From the NCBI RefSeq assembly GCF_900129045.1, contig NZ_FQTX01000007.1, forward strand, positions 34,629-98,628: a DNA stretch of 64,000 nt, given 5' to 3'. This document shows positions 52,829-61,828 of the stretch, in pieces (within the stretch, counting starts at the first letter, position 1; each line of letters opens with the position of its first letter). Source of the DNA: Bifidobacterium merycicum DSM 6492 (GTDB taxonomy: Bacteria; Actinomycetota; Actinomycetes; Actinomycetales; Bifidobacteriaceae). Below the pieces are notes generated by a model. It worked only from the letters and a program-made list of their open reading frames with translations. It did no database searches and was not told the origin of the DNA. A program made the position numbers and the translations under genes.

Positions 52829-53881
52829 TCACTGAACCTGGGTACGAGCGATCTTGCCGTTGAAGGACTCGGCCATATCGGCATCGGCGTCCACCTGGTT
52901 GTTCCAGGAGAACATGGCGCGCAGCTTCGGGCCAACGGTCTCCAGGTGCGGGTGGCTGTACTCTTCCTGCAACTTCTTGAACTTCGGGGCGCCGGCAGCC
53001 TGATCATCCATGAACTCCTTGGCGAAGGAGCCGTCCTGGATGCGCTTCAGCTGGTACTGCATGCGCTTCTTGGTCTCCTCGGTGATGACCGTGGAGGTGT
53101 AATCGCCGTACTGAGCGGTGTCGGAGCAGCTCCAGCGAGCCTTGTTCAGGCCGCCTTCGTTGGCCAGGTCGACCAGCATCTTCAGCTCGTGGAACACCTC
53201 GAAGTAGGCGATCTCCGGCTGGTAGCCAGCCTCGGTCAGCACATCGAAGCCCATGTCGCACAGATGGTTGATGCCGCCCATGAGGACATCCTGCTCGCCG
53301 AACAGATCGGTCTCGGTCTCCTCGGTGAAGGTGGTCTTGATGGCGCCTGCACGCAGAGCGCCCAGAGCCTTGGCGTAAGCCAGGCACAGCGGCCACGTCT
53401 TGCCGTCAGGATCCTGCTCGACGGCGACGACGACCGGCACGCCACGGCCGTTGGTGTATTCACGACGAACGATGTGGCCCGGGCCCTTCGGGGCGACCAT
53501 GAACACCGGGTGATCCTCGGACGGCTTGATGTAGCCGTAGTGGATGTTGAAGCCGTGAGCGAAGGCCAGAGCAGCGCCCGGCTTCAGGTTCGGCTCGACT
53601 TCTTCCTTGTAGACCTTGGCCTGGTACTGATCAGGCAGCAGGATCATCACCACGTCAGCCTCGGCGACGGCGTCACCGACGGACTTGACTTCCAGACCCT
53701 GCTCCTTGGCGTACTCCACGGACTTGGAGGTCGGGCGCAGGCCGACGACGACGTCCACACCGGATTCACGCAGGTTCAGCGCGTGGGCGTGACCCTGGGA
53801 ACCGTAACCGAGGATGGCCACCTTCTTGCCCTCGAACACGGAGAGATCGGCGTCCTTTTCGTACCAGATAGTTGCTGCCAT
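52829..53881 (-). CDS. ilvC: ketol-acid reductoisomerase, copy 1
   Basis: A 350-residue paralogue of the preceding entry with the same motifs ([33 protein letters not shown]). The two differ most near the C-terminus and in the segment after PDQY ([16 protein letters not shown] here, [16 protein letters not shown] there). AAGGAGCGCC precedes the ATG. The 273-nt upstream region carries the palindrome at 54024-54046. Confidence 0.95.
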   Translation of the reverse strand: MAATIWYEKDADLSVFEGKKVAILGYGSQGHAHALNLRESGVDVVVGLRPTSKSVEYAKEQGLEVKSVGDAVAEADVVMILLPDQYQAKVYKEEVEPNLKPGAALAFAHGFNIHYGYIKPSEDHPVFMVAPKGPGHIVRREYTNGRGVPVVVAVEQDPDGKTWPLCLAYAKALGALRAGAIKTTFTEETETDLFGEQDVLMGGINHLCDMGFDVLTEAGYQPEIAYFEVFHELKMLVDLANEGGLNKARWSCSDTAQYGDYTSTVITEETKKRMQYQLKRIQDGSFAKEFMDDQAAGAPKFKKLQEEYSHPHLETVGPKLRAMFSWNNQVDADADMAESFNGKIARTQVQ

Positions 53882-54023
53882 AATGGCGCTCCTTATTGAT
53901 TCTTCTGTTGTATTATTCGATATTCATCGTTCTGCGTGGTTGTGCAGAAATCTTCTGTTCTGGTTGTCCTTGTGGGCTTTTCCGCTACGTAGGTTTAGTC
54001 CGTTTTTCCAAGGATTGCACCAA

Positions 54024-54046
54024 GGGTGTTCACTAAGTGAACGCCC
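54024..54046. promoter_or_regulatory. operator-like palindrome upstream of ilvC copy 1
   Basis: A 23-nt site with the palindromic centre GTTCACTAAGTGAAC inside GGG...CCC. It lies about 145 nt before the ilvC start. A near-identical site (two differences) is at 55881-55903 in the same orientation. Nothing else is evident in 53882-54154. Confidence 0.65.
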
Positions 54047-54154
54047 GGTTTTCAATTATTGGAGACCTGCCCTCGCGGCCCATCCGGAGAGGGAAACCGG
54101 AGGACGGGTCAACGTTTCAAACGCTGATTGCAATCGCTGATTTCACTCGGTGAA

Positions 54155-55507
54155 TCACTTGGTGAAATCGACGTTCTTGGTCTCCTTGCAGCTCAGCACC
54201 GCGACGAGGCAGCAGACGGCCATCACGCCGAGGTACAGACCCACGGAGTGCACGCCCCAGTTGTGGGACAGCCAGGTGGCGATGGTCGGCACGAATGCCG
54301 CGCCGACGATGGCGGCCAGGTTATAGCCGATGCCGGAACCGGAGTAACGCACGTTCGCGTCGAACAGTTCGGGCAGGAACGCACCGATCGGGCCGAATGC
54401 GGTACCCATCAGCGCGAAGCCGACGCACAGGAAGACCATGTTGGTGAAGAAGTTACGCTGGCCGACCAGATTGCCGTCCAGCAGGAACGGGAAGAGCAGC
54501 GCGAAGGCGACGAGGCAGCAGGAGGAGATGACGATCACACGCTTGCGGCCGAACTTGTCGGCGTTCACGCAGGAGATCACGATGAACGCGGCGAACACGC
54601 ACACGGCGACCATCAGCATAAGCAGGTACTCCTGCTTGGAGAAGCCGAGGCTACCGCCGCCCTGTTCGGTGGTCTTGGTGCCCCAAGCGAGGGACCAGGT
54701 GGCGAGCGTGTAGAACAGCGTGTAGGTGACGGCCACCAGAAAGGTAGCCTGCAGGACCTGCTTCCAGCTCTTCTTGAAGACTTCGGTGAGCGGGGACTTG
54801 ACAACCTTCTTCTGCTCTTGGGCGAGGCGGAAGATCGGGGTTTCCTCCATCTGGACACGGACGACGAGGCCGACGATCACGAGGATCGCGGACAGCAGGA
54901 ACGGCACGCGCCAACCCCAGGCGAGCATGGCATCGTCATCGTTGAAGGCTTCCAGCAGGAAGTAGGTGCCGTTCGACAGGAAGAAGCCGATCGGAGCGCC
55001 CAGCTCCGGGAAGGAGCCGTACAGCGCGCGCTTGTCTTCCGGCGCGTTTTCGGTGGCCACCAGAGCAGCGCCGGACCATTCGCCGCCAAGGCCGATGCCC
55101 TGCACGAAACGGCAGAGGCACAGCACGGCGACGGCCATGACACCCCACTGGTTGTAGGTCGGCAGGCAGCCGATCAGGAAGGTGGCGACGCCCATGGTGA
55201 GCAGGGAGACCACCAGCGTGGTCTTGCGGCCCATGCGGTCACCGAAATGGCCGAACACCAGGGAGCCCAGCGGGCGGGCGATGAAGGCGATGGCGAAAGT
55301 AAGCAGGCTGGCGAGCAGGGCGACGGTCGGATTGGTGGTGTCGCCGAAGAAGACCTTCGGGAAATAATTCGCCGCGGCGGTGCCGTATGCGTAGAAGTCA
55401 TAGAATTCGATGGCGGTGCCGATCATCGAAGCCGCGATCACGGTCTTGACGGAATCTCGTGCCATCGCTTTGAGTTTGCCGGACGTTGTCACATCGGCTG
55501 CAGTCAT
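54155..55507 (-). CDS. MHS-family MFS transporter, predicted branched-chain amino/keto acid substrate
   Basis: A 450-residue 12-helix permease of the metabolite:H+ symporter group (ProP/ShiA relatives). The family start is clear (IGTAIEFYDFYAYGTAAA), the loop 2-3 motif is GDRMGRKTTLVVS, and CRFVQGIGLGGEWSGAALV is typical. The substrate cannot be told from sequence. A leader with Ile/Leu codons and an attenuator lies just upstream, and an operator shared with ilvC lies further up, so branched-chain amino acids or related acids are the best guess. Confidence 0.9.
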   Translation of the reverse strand: MTAADVTTSGKLKAMARDSVKTVIAASMIGTAIEFYDFYAYGTAAANYFPKVFFGDTTNPTVALLASLLTFAIAFIARPLGSLVFGHFGDRMGRKTTLVVSLLTMGVATFLIGCLPTYNQWGVMAVAVLCLCRFVQGIGLGGEWSGAALVATENAPEDKRALYGSFPELGAPIGFFLSNGTYFLLEAFNDDDAMLAWGWRVPFLLSAILVIVGLVVRVQMEETPIFRLAQEQKKVVKSPLTEVFKKSWKQVLQATFLVAVTYTLFYTLATWSLAWGTKTTEQGGGSLGFSKQEYLLMLMVAVCVFAAFIVISCVNADKFGRKRVIVISSCCLVAFALLFPFLLDGNLVGQRNFFTNMVFLCVGFALMGTAFGPIGAFLPELFDANVRYSGSGIGYNLAAIVGAAFVPTIATWLSHNWGVHSVGLYLGVMAVCCLVAVLSCKETKNVDFTK

Positions 55508-55632
55508 AAGGATTTGCCCTTCTTCTTCATTCCTTGTGCGGGCGGCTGCCGTTTCCGGTCATACCGCTCGGTGCTGTGTATTCGCTTCGTTTCTCGCTTG
55601 GGATTGCCGCAGATGCCTTGTGGGCGGGCAAC

Positions 55633-55734
55633 AAAAAAGCCCCGCACGTTTGCAGGGCTTCAAGATTCTCGCTCGTTGCCCTGCCTTCGTTGGCGGGGCT
55701 CAAGCTTGTATGCCGAATCAGTCCGCCAGCGAAG
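55633..55734 (-). promoter_or_regulatory. transcription attenuator of the MHS transporter gene
   Basis: Read on the minus strand, four segments can pair. Segment 1 (55734-55723, inside the leader peptide gene just after its Ile codons) pairs with segment 2 (55696-55685). Segment 2's extension GCAGGGC (55684-55678) can instead pair with GCCCTGC (55658-55652). That sequence is also the left arm of the terminator stem 55660-55651/55646-55637, which is followed by six T. Stalling at the Ile codons would free segment 2 and block the terminator. Confidence 0.75.
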
Positions 55735-55786
55735 ACGGAATAATAATTCGTGCGGACAGCAGTGCGAGCGCATTGAATCCAGTCAT
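55718..55786 (-). CDS. leader peptide with Leu and Ile codons
   Basis: A 22-residue frame too short for normal gene calling. It starts at ATG 55786, has a strong AAAGGAGG 9 nt upstream and ends at TGA 55718. Composition is the point: four Leu codons (CTC, CTG, CTG, CTG) and three consecutive ATT Ile codons in RIIIPSSLAD. It precedes an attenuator and works by ribosome stalling, not as a protein. Confidence 0.75.
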   Translation of the reverse strand: MTGFNALALLSARIIIPSSLAD

Positions 55787-55880
55787 CGTGGCGAACCTCC
55801 TTTCGGTTTTCGAAGTATGTCTTCGGATTTCCATCCGAACTACGGTGGGACCATAGGAGCCGATACGGCGACTATCTACC

Positions 55881-55903
55881 GGGTGTTCACTATGTGGACG
55901 CCC
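55881..55903. promoter_or_regulatory. operator-like palindrome upstream of the leader peptide
   Basis: Differs from 54024-54046 at only two of 23 positions, same orientation, about 95 nt before the leader peptide start. It probably binds the same regulator. The rest of 55904-56186 holds short direct repeats (CAGTCGCCA type at 56155-56190) and no gene. Confidence 0.65.
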
Positions 55904-56186
55904 GTCTTTGTCTTGGACGGAGACACCGGATTCATCCGCTGTCGGCGACCTGCGCATACGCCAATCACACCTACGCCGCGCTCGTTCCGTGTCCGATTCG
56001 CATCCGATTCAGCCTCGTCCCACGCCTTGTTCCTCGTCTCGTCTCTCGTCTCATTTCCGCTCTCCGCGGCAACGAAAACGCCGGTGCGGCTGCGGCATGC
56101 GTTTCCGCACACCGCCATGCAGCACCGGCGCAATCGGCCAGCCGCGATCAGCCAGCCATCAGTCGCCAGCCGTCAGTCGCCAACCA

Positions 56187-57803
56187 TCAGTTATCTTTGG
56201 CCCTATCCGCAAGCAACGGCAATACCACCGCGATAATCACGCACACGATGGCGGTCGGGAACAGCGCCACATATCCCAGCGACGGGGAAAGCAGGTTCAC
56301 CGCAATCGCACCCACAGCCACGCCCAGAATCAGACCCAACGGCTTCGACAGCGCGTAGAAGCCCAGATCACGGCCGGCATTGCGCGGATCGGGCAGCGAC
56401 TCGACCACCAGCGAACGCGTGAGCACGTCGTAGATGCTCAGGCTGAATCCGGCGAGGAACGCGAACACCAGGAAGGTTTTCTCCCCGTTCAGCACCACGG
56501 TGAGCATGCCCGCAAGAAGACCCACCACGTACAGTCCGCCCACAACCACAACCGCGATGCGGAAGTTGCGATCGCGCGAGCCCTGCATGAGGTCGATGCG
56601 GTCGGTGATGATGCCGGCCGTACCCGTGGCCAGCAGCGCACCGCCGAACATCACGATGGCGAACATCATGATGAGCGTGCCTGCGGGCAGGGTGAGCGGC
56701 GCGGAATCCGCAAGTCCCCTCAAGTTGCCGTACAAGGTGAACCGCACGATGTACCACAGGAACACGCTGGTCAACGCCATCGCGGCCATCATGAACACCC
56801 TGGACAGGAACAGGCGGTGGAATCCACGCGCCTTGTCGCCGCGCGGGCCGCGCAGCATGGAGAACACGTCCCGCCAATCGGTGCGAGCCCACTTCTGGTC
56901 GACGCTCGAGCGCTCACGCGGCCACACCAGCACGGGAATCACGCCGGAAACGGCGAACAGTACCGCCGCGCACAGGAACACGTCGGTCGCCCCGAAGGCG
57001 ATGGACATACCGCCGATCACGCCGCCCGCAGCCTGGCCGATAAGCACGCCGACCGCATGCCAACGTTCGACCCCCACACGGTATTTGTCGGGCACGCGCT
57101 CGGAGATGGCCGCGGCGAGCGGCGCGGTGAGCATGACGTATGCGGGTTGCATGAGCAGCCAGCCAGCAACCAGTCCGATCAGGGCATCCGTGGCGCTGAG
57201 GATCAACGTCGCCAACGCCGCCAGCACACCGCCGGCGACCAGCCACGGCGTACGTCTGCCGATGATGACGCGAGTGTGGTCGGAGAATGTGGAGATGAGC
57301 GGCGTGACCACGATCGATAGCGCCGTCCCCAGTGCGATGACCATGGCAAGCGGAGTCGCCAGAACGGTTTCACCGCCATCGGGCAGCGGCCCCTCGGTGT
57401 TGAGCCCGTACATCAAGGCGATGTGATTGGGGATGGCGATGAGATTAAGCATGACCCACGGCGCGGTGATGAGCACCGCGGCGAGCGCGAACGCCCATTT
57501 CAGGCGCAACACGTCCGTTCGCGACGGCTTCACACCGTCCGCGGAGGTCATGGGGTCGCGCATGTCGAGGAATGACGAGGCGTAATCGGGGACGGCGGTG
57601 TCGACGCCGGCCGCGGCGACCGATGCGCCACCGGCCACGGTCAGTCGCGCGGCCTGCGCTTCAGGTTGTTTCGCCGACGCTTCCGGCGGCAATCGCCGAT
57701 CCTCGCGCGCAAGTCGCGCAACAGATGCCTTGTCCTCGTCGCTCAACGCCTTGTCGTAATCAGGGCGATCGTCGATACCCGGACGAATGTACGGTTCCAG
57801 CAT
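56187..57803 (-). CDS. sucrose transporter, MFS family
   Basis: A 538-residue permease. A ~95-residue polar cytoplasmic N-terminus precedes 12 membrane helices. The MFS loop motif appears as STFSDHTRVIIGRRTPW. The start at 57803 (MLEPYI) has GGAGGAG just upstream; the frame to 57857 is unsupported. It lies downstream of sucrose phosphorylase on the same strand, the arrangement of the known bifidobacterial sucrose operon (phosphorylase, transporter, LacI regulator). Sucrose import is therefore the likely role. Confidence 0.85.
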   Translation of the reverse strand: MLEPYIRPGIDDRPDYDKALSDEDKASVARLAREDRRLPPEASAKQPEAQAARLTVAGGASVAAAGVDTAVPDYASSFLDMRDPMTSADGVKPSRTDVLRLKWAFALAAVLITAPWVMLNLIAIPNHIALMYGLNTEGPLPDGGETVLATPLAMVIALGTALSIVVTPLISTFSDHTRVIIGRRTPWLVAGGVLAALATLILSATDALIGLVAGWLLMQPAYVMLTAPLAAAISERVPDKYRVGVERWHAVGVLIGQAAGGVIGGMSIAFGATDVFLCAAVLFAVSGVIPVLVWPRERSSVDQKWARTDWRDVFSMLRGPRGDKARGFHRLFLSRVFMMAAMALTSVFLWYIVRFTLYGNLRGLADSAPLTLPAGTLIMMFAIVMFGGALLATGTAGIITDRIDLMQGSRDRNFRIAVVVVGGLYVVGLLAGMLTVVLNGEKTFLVFAFLAGFSLSIYDVLTRSLVVESLPDPRNAGRDLGFYALSKPLGLILGVAVGAIAVNLLSPSLGYVALFPTAIVCVIIAVVLPLLADRAKDN

Positions 57804-58172
57804 GGTTGCTCCTCCGTCCCTCGATGCGTTGCACCGTTCGACCATGCTGTTCGGCATACCGCGAACGGCTTCCCTCCTATGGTTTCAGAGTACGCGATGG
57901 GGCGTATCTCCATGCGTGTCTTCCGCGCCTGTTCTCGCATGTATCGCTTGGCCTGCGGCATGATGATTTTCCGTGGTTCCGGGGCTCCGATGGCGGGTGT
58001 TTGCGCGACAGGTGTGACAGGAAAGATAGAGGCGGAAAACGAAGGAGGGAAGCGCCGCTTCCGCTGCGCTTCCCTCCGCTATCGCGTTGTCGTATTACCG
58101 CGTTGTCGTGTTACCGCACGGTGATATCGCACGACGTTACCGCACGATGTCACCGCATGGCCGGATCACAAT
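57804..58172. other. gap between sucrose phosphorylase and transporter genes
   Basis: This 369-nt gap holds a terminator-like hairpin at 58044-58077. A run of imperfect repeats (CGTTGTCG / TTACCGC / CGCACGA words) lies at 58080-58160. No gene is seen. Confidence 0.5.
58044..58077 (-). terminator. terminator of the sucrose phosphorylase gene
   Basis: A 12-bp perfect stem GGAGGGAAGCGC/GCGCTTCCCTCC (58044-58055 with 58066-58077); on the minus strand it runs into TTCGTTTTCC. Confidence 0.7.
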
Positions 58173-59687
58173 CTATCGCACAACCGGCGGCTGCGCGATC
58201 AGATCGTCCGTGCGATGCTCGCCCGCGGCATCAACCCAAGTCAGCGACGCGACCGACGCGGTATTGTCCACGCCGAGACCGCGGCCCGGTTCGAAGGTGA
58301 GCGTCGCCGAAGTGCCATCACCCTTCCAGGTGAACGAGATGGACGTGTCACCATCCGCCTCGTACGAGAATTCGCCGTCGAACGCGTCGAGCTCGTTGCG
58401 GAACTTCGCCAGCGCATTCAGCGCCTTGACCACCGGACGTTCGAGGTTCTCGTCGATTTCCGCCGTGGAATAGTAGTGACGGTTGATGTCGCGGCCGTTG
58501 TTGGTTTCACGCAGCAGCTTCATATCGTTGCGGCCGGCGAGCGCACCCACGTAGTACACCTGCGGCACGCCCGGCAGGAAGAACTGCACGGCGCGAGCGG
58601 CGATGTAATGCTGATCGTTGCAGCCGAGCGCCGAATAATAGGTGCTGTTGACCTGGTAGAGGTCGAGGTTGGATGCGGCGGCACCGGTCGCGGCCTGCGA
58701 TTCGCCCTTCGTATTGGCGTGAATGGTGTTGACGAGGTTGTCGACGTCCTCATCCGGCACCAGACCCTTGAGCGAACGGTCGAGCTGGTCGGAACCGATG
58801 TCGATCACGCCGATGCCGTCGTGCGTATCGAGCACGGTGACGGCGTTGTTCGGGCGGATCTCGGTCCAATGCGCCACCGGTTCGACGTGACCGGTGAACA
58901 GCGAGTGCAGCAGCAGCGGAGGCAGGGCGAAATCGTAGACGCGGTCGACCTTGGAGGCGATCTCCACCTGCTTCTTGTAATAGGAGTGCACTTCGATGAG
59001 GATTTCCAGACCGCGCTTCATGCCTTCCTCGCGCAGGCGGGAGATGAGCTTGAAGGTCTTCGGGGTCATGAAGCAGCTGGTGCCGGCCTCCTTGGCGCCG
59101 TAGCCGACGGCATCGAGACGGATGTAGCTGACGTGCGAGGCCGCCATCTGGTCGAAGATCGACATGAGGTATTCCCAACCCTTGTCGGAATCGGTGTCGA
59201 TGTCGACCTGCTGCGGGGTGAAGCTGACCCAGACCAGTCGGGTTTTGCCGGCGAACTTGTAGTGGGTGAACGGCAGACCCGGGCGCGGACGGTAGATGCC
59301 GGCCAGATCCTCTTCGGTCGCGCCGTTCGGGAACACGGAACTCATGGTGAGGAACATCGGGTAGTATTCGGATTCCTCGCCCTTGGCGAGCACGTCCTGG
59401 AACTGCTTGGATTCCCAGCTCATGTGGTTGACGATGGCGTCGACCATGATGTTGTGGGTTTTGGAGAGTTCGGCCACATCGTCCCAGCTGCCGAGTCGCG
59501 GATCGACCTTGGTGTGGTCGATCGGGTCGAAGCCGGCGTCCGCACCGTCGAACGGGGTGAAGAACGGCAGGATATGCACGCCGTAATACACGCCGTCGAA
59601 GCGGGTGCGCAGGATGTCGGTCATTGATGCCAGGGTGCCGTCGCCGAGACGGTTGGCGTAGGTGATGAGCTGCACCTTGTTTTTCAT
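58173..59687 (-). CDS. sucrose phosphorylase
   Basis: A 504-residue GH13_18 enzyme that splits sucrose with phosphate into fructose and alpha-glucose 1-phosphate, saving one ATP. Counting from the ATG, the nucleophile is D192 (IRLDAVGYG), the acid/base E232 (LIEVHSYY) and the stabilising D290 (VLDTHDGIG), exactly the numbering of the characterised Bifidobacterium enzyme. AAAGGAGG precedes the start. Two LacI-type operators lie upstream. Confidence 0.97.
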   Translation of the reverse strand: MKNKVQLITYANRLGDGTLASMTDILRTRFDGVYYGVHILPFFTPFDGADAGFDPIDHTKVDPRLGSWDDVAELSKTHNIMVDAIVNHMSWESKQFQDVLAKGEESEYYPMFLTMSSVFPNGATEEDLAGIYRPRPGLPFTHYKFAGKTRLVWVSFTPQQVDIDTDSDKGWEYLMSIFDQMAASHVSYIRLDAVGYGAKEAGTSCFMTPKTFKLISRLREEGMKRGLEILIEVHSYYKKQVEIASKVDRVYDFALPPLLLHSLFTGHVEPVAHWTEIRPNNAVTVLDTHDGIGVIDIGSDQLDRSLKGLVPDEDVDNLVNTIHANTKGESQAATGAAASNLDLYQVNSTYYSALGCNDQHYIAARAVQFFLPGVPQVYYVGALAGRNDMKLLRETNNGRDINRHYYSTAEIDENLERPVVKALNALAKFRNELDAFDGEFSYEADGDTSISFTWKGDGTSATLTFEPGRGLGVDNTASVASLTWVDAAGEHRTDDLIAQPPVVR

Positions 59688-59719
59688 GGGACCTCCTTTG
59701 GTTCCGTTTCATCCATCGG

Positions 59720-59737
59720 TATCGAACCGGTTCGATA
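59720..59737. promoter_or_regulatory. LacI-type operator 1
   Basis: TATCGAACCGGTTCGATA is a perfect 18-bp palindrome 33 nt before the sucrose phosphorylase start, typical of LacI-family sites. Confidence 0.8.
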
Positions 59738-59777
59738 TTACCGCCGACCGCACTCTCCAAGCAAACGATTCCGCGTG

Positions 59778-59791
59778 TCGAACCGGTTCGA
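59778..59791. promoter_or_regulatory. LacI-type operator 2
   Basis: TCGAACCGGTTCGA, a perfect palindrome sharing the core of operator 1. Centres are 56 bp apart, which allows looping by a tetrameric or paired regulator. Confidence 0.8.
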
Positions 59792-59822
59792 TATCCGTTC
59801 GACATACATAAGCCTCCCCACA

Positions 59823-60011
59823 TCCCCAAAATCAGACAAAACCGGCCCATTCCTGTCCGAAAATGGGGATGAAGCAACCTTCCCCAGAATCAGACGAATT
59901 TGTCCCATTCCTGTCCGATTCCGAGGAAGACCAACCCCGACCCACACCCAATCCCATCCCCACATCCCCAGAATCAGACAAAACCGGTCCATTTTTGTCT
60001 AATTCTGAGGA
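59823..60011. repeat. three 47-bp hairpin repeats
   Basis: Units at 59823-59869, 59881-59927 and 59965-60011 each begin TCCCCA-AATCAGAC and end with GTC--ATTC-GAGGA-type arms, so each can fold into a ~15-bp stem. Between the units are short C/A-rich spacers of 11 and 37 nt. The rest of 59688-60303 holds the two operators and the parS-like cluster. Confidence 0.75.
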
Positions 60012-60053
60012 AAGTCCAGCCCATCCACCCCGTCCAACCAGAGCCTGCATCCG

Positions 60054-60100
60054 TGTTTCACACGGAATGTTTCACATGAAACAACGCAATCGTGTTTCAC
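60054..60100. promoter_or_regulatory. parS-like site with flanking half-sites
   Basis: TGTTTCACATGAAACA (60068-60083) differs from the ParB-binding consensus TGTTTCACGTGAAACA at one position. Half-sites TGTTTCAC lie at 60054-60061 and 60093-60100. Confidence 0.6.
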
Positions 60101-60303
60101 GGACGCACAGGTTTTTCACCCAGCATATGCCGATATCTACCGCGAAATCACAAGCAGCAGTCCTGTGGAAACCGCGATATATCAAACACCTACGGCGCAC
60201 AGCAGAATCGTGTTCGCGAATCGCAAGTTCGACAGGCGGGACCGACAACATGAAGCAAAACCCGCAAAAAGATCCGGAAACTCAACGGGAACTCAACGGA
60301 GAC

Positions 60304-61455
60304 TCAACCGCGCGTAGTGGCGCCCGTCACCAACGAAACGGGAATCAGATGCTCGGCTTCACCGGCGATAGCTGGTTCGCGCCCATCATCCGCAGCACCG
60401 GCAATGGCTACGCTCTCGGAACGTTTATCATCAGCAGCGCCAACTCTGCCAGTCACATCAACAGCAGCACCAGCAGCGCCAGCCGCTGTACCGCCCTCGA
60501 TCAAACCCATCATCCGATTGGCGACCTGCTCGGCGATGGCCGGAAAATCCTGCCTCACCGCAGTCAACGTCATACCAGCCAAATCGGTCAGATATGTGCC
60601 GTCATACGCCACAATCTGCAGTTCATCGGGAACGCTCACGCCCCTTGCCATCGCCTCGCGCACGCACATCGCCGCACCGATATCCGAGCTCACCACCGCA
60701 TCCACGGCACGGCCGGAACCATAATCGGCCTCACGCTCGAACACGCTCCGCACCGCGCCGGCATACCCGGCGAAATCCATCACTTCCCCGGCCCCGATGT
60801 ACTCGTATTCCACACCGGCCTTGGCGAGTTCCGCCTCCAAGGCCAGGTGGTAGCGCACTGTGGGGAATGTGGTGCCTTCGTCGCCCGACGCCTCATGGAA
60901 TTGATTGCGCGGCCCGCCAATCACCACGACATGGCGTGCGCCCGTCCGAATCAGCAGGTCGGCGATCAGACGTCCGCCCTGCACATGATCGGAACCGACC
61001 GAGGGAATCCCCTCCCCCAGCACACGGTCGAATGCAACAACCGGGCGATGGATCGACGTCCAATAATCCGGCGCATGCTCGGTGTGCGCTCCCATCACGA
61101 TGCCGTCCATAAGCCGTCTGCGCAGCATATCGACGTACTCGGCTTCACCGTTCACCGCATCAGCCGTGGAGCACAACAGGGTTTGCAGGCCGTTTTCCGC
61201 CAGCACATGCTGCAGGCTGGCCGTGAGCGTGGCGAAGAATGGATGACGGATGGTCGGCACGATGATGCCGACGGTGTTGGCGCGATTCTGGGAAAGATTG
61301 CGGGCAAGATCGTTCGGCACGTAATGCAGGGCGCTCATGGCCCGACGCACGCGATCACGCATATCGTCGGAGACGTACCCCGTGCCGTTCACTACTAGGG
61401 AGACGGTGCTCAATGAGACTCCGGCACGTTTCGCGACATCACGCATTCCTACCAT
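60304..61455 (-). CDS. LacI-family regulator of the sucrose genes
   Basis: A 383-residue repressor. The N-terminal helix-turn-helix is MRDVAKRAGVSLSTVSLVVNG with the hinge helix VPNDLARNLSQNR. A periplasmic-binding-like sensor domain follows (VGIIVPTIRHPFFATL, DGIVMGAHT). An Ala/Gly-rich insert of ~45 residues lies near the C-terminus (residues ~322-367). It lies upstream of the sucrose phosphorylase and transporter genes on the same strand and should bind the two palindromes at 59720-59791. Confidence 0.9.
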   Translation of the reverse strand: MVGMRDVAKRAGVSLSTVSLVVNGTGYVSDDMRDRVRRAMSALHYVPNDLARNLSQNRANTVGIIVPTIRHPFFATLTASLQHVLAENGLQTLLCSTADAVNGEAEYVDMLRRRLMDGIVMGAHTEHAPDYWTSIHRPVVAFDRVLGEGIPSVGSDHVQGGRLIADLLIRTGARHVVVIGGPRNQFHEASGDEGTTFPTVRYHLALEAELAKAGVEYEYIGAGEVMDFAGYAGAVRSVFEREADYGSGRAVDAVVSSDIGAAMCVREAMARGVSVPDELQIVAYDGTYLTDLAGMTLTAVRQDFPAIAEQVANRMMGLIEGGTAAGAAGAAVDVTGRVGAADDKRSESVAIAGAADDGREPAIAGEAEHLIPVSLVTGATTRG

Positions 61456-61812
61456 TTCGCCTCGTTTCTCGTTCTGTGATTCCGATGAGCGTGCCGGCCG
61501 GCTTCCTTACGTGCTACTGTCTAGGATTCCGGCGACGCGATCCGCCGTCAGCGTTTGTCGGTTCCGACGATCCCGGATCCGATGATTCCGGATCCGATGA
61601 TTCCGTTTTCGGCACCTCTGGCGCTTTCGACGACCGACCACGCTTTTCTTGCCTTTCGCATTGTACTCTTGGACGCTCTCGTTGCCGCTGTCACAGTCGC
61701 TTCCCAACCGGCTCTCCATCAACCCTAACGCCCCGTTCCATGCCGCCCCCATGCAGCCGCCATGGTGGAACAGCGTCGCGATCATCGGTGAAACATCGCT
61801 GACGCATCGTCA

Positions 61813-61828
61813 AGTTTCACGTGAAACA
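61813..61828. promoter_or_regulatory. second parS-like site
   Basis: AGTTTCACGTGAAACA holds a perfect 14-bp palindrome and matches the parS consensus at 15 of 16 positions. Half-sites GTGAAACA lie at 61788-61795 and 61833-61840. Confidence 0.65.

Noticed and set aside
54128..56236. 702-residue plus-strand frame opposite the MHS transporter
   Set aside because: It is antisense to a clear 12-helix permease and to the attenuator. Composition (His/Gln/Glu-rich) is typical of a shadow frame.
59823..60011. Possible CRISPR array
   Set aside because: There are only three units, with spacings of 58 and 84 nt. Each unit is a hairpin with a variable centre, spacers are C-rich and similar, and no cas gene is present.
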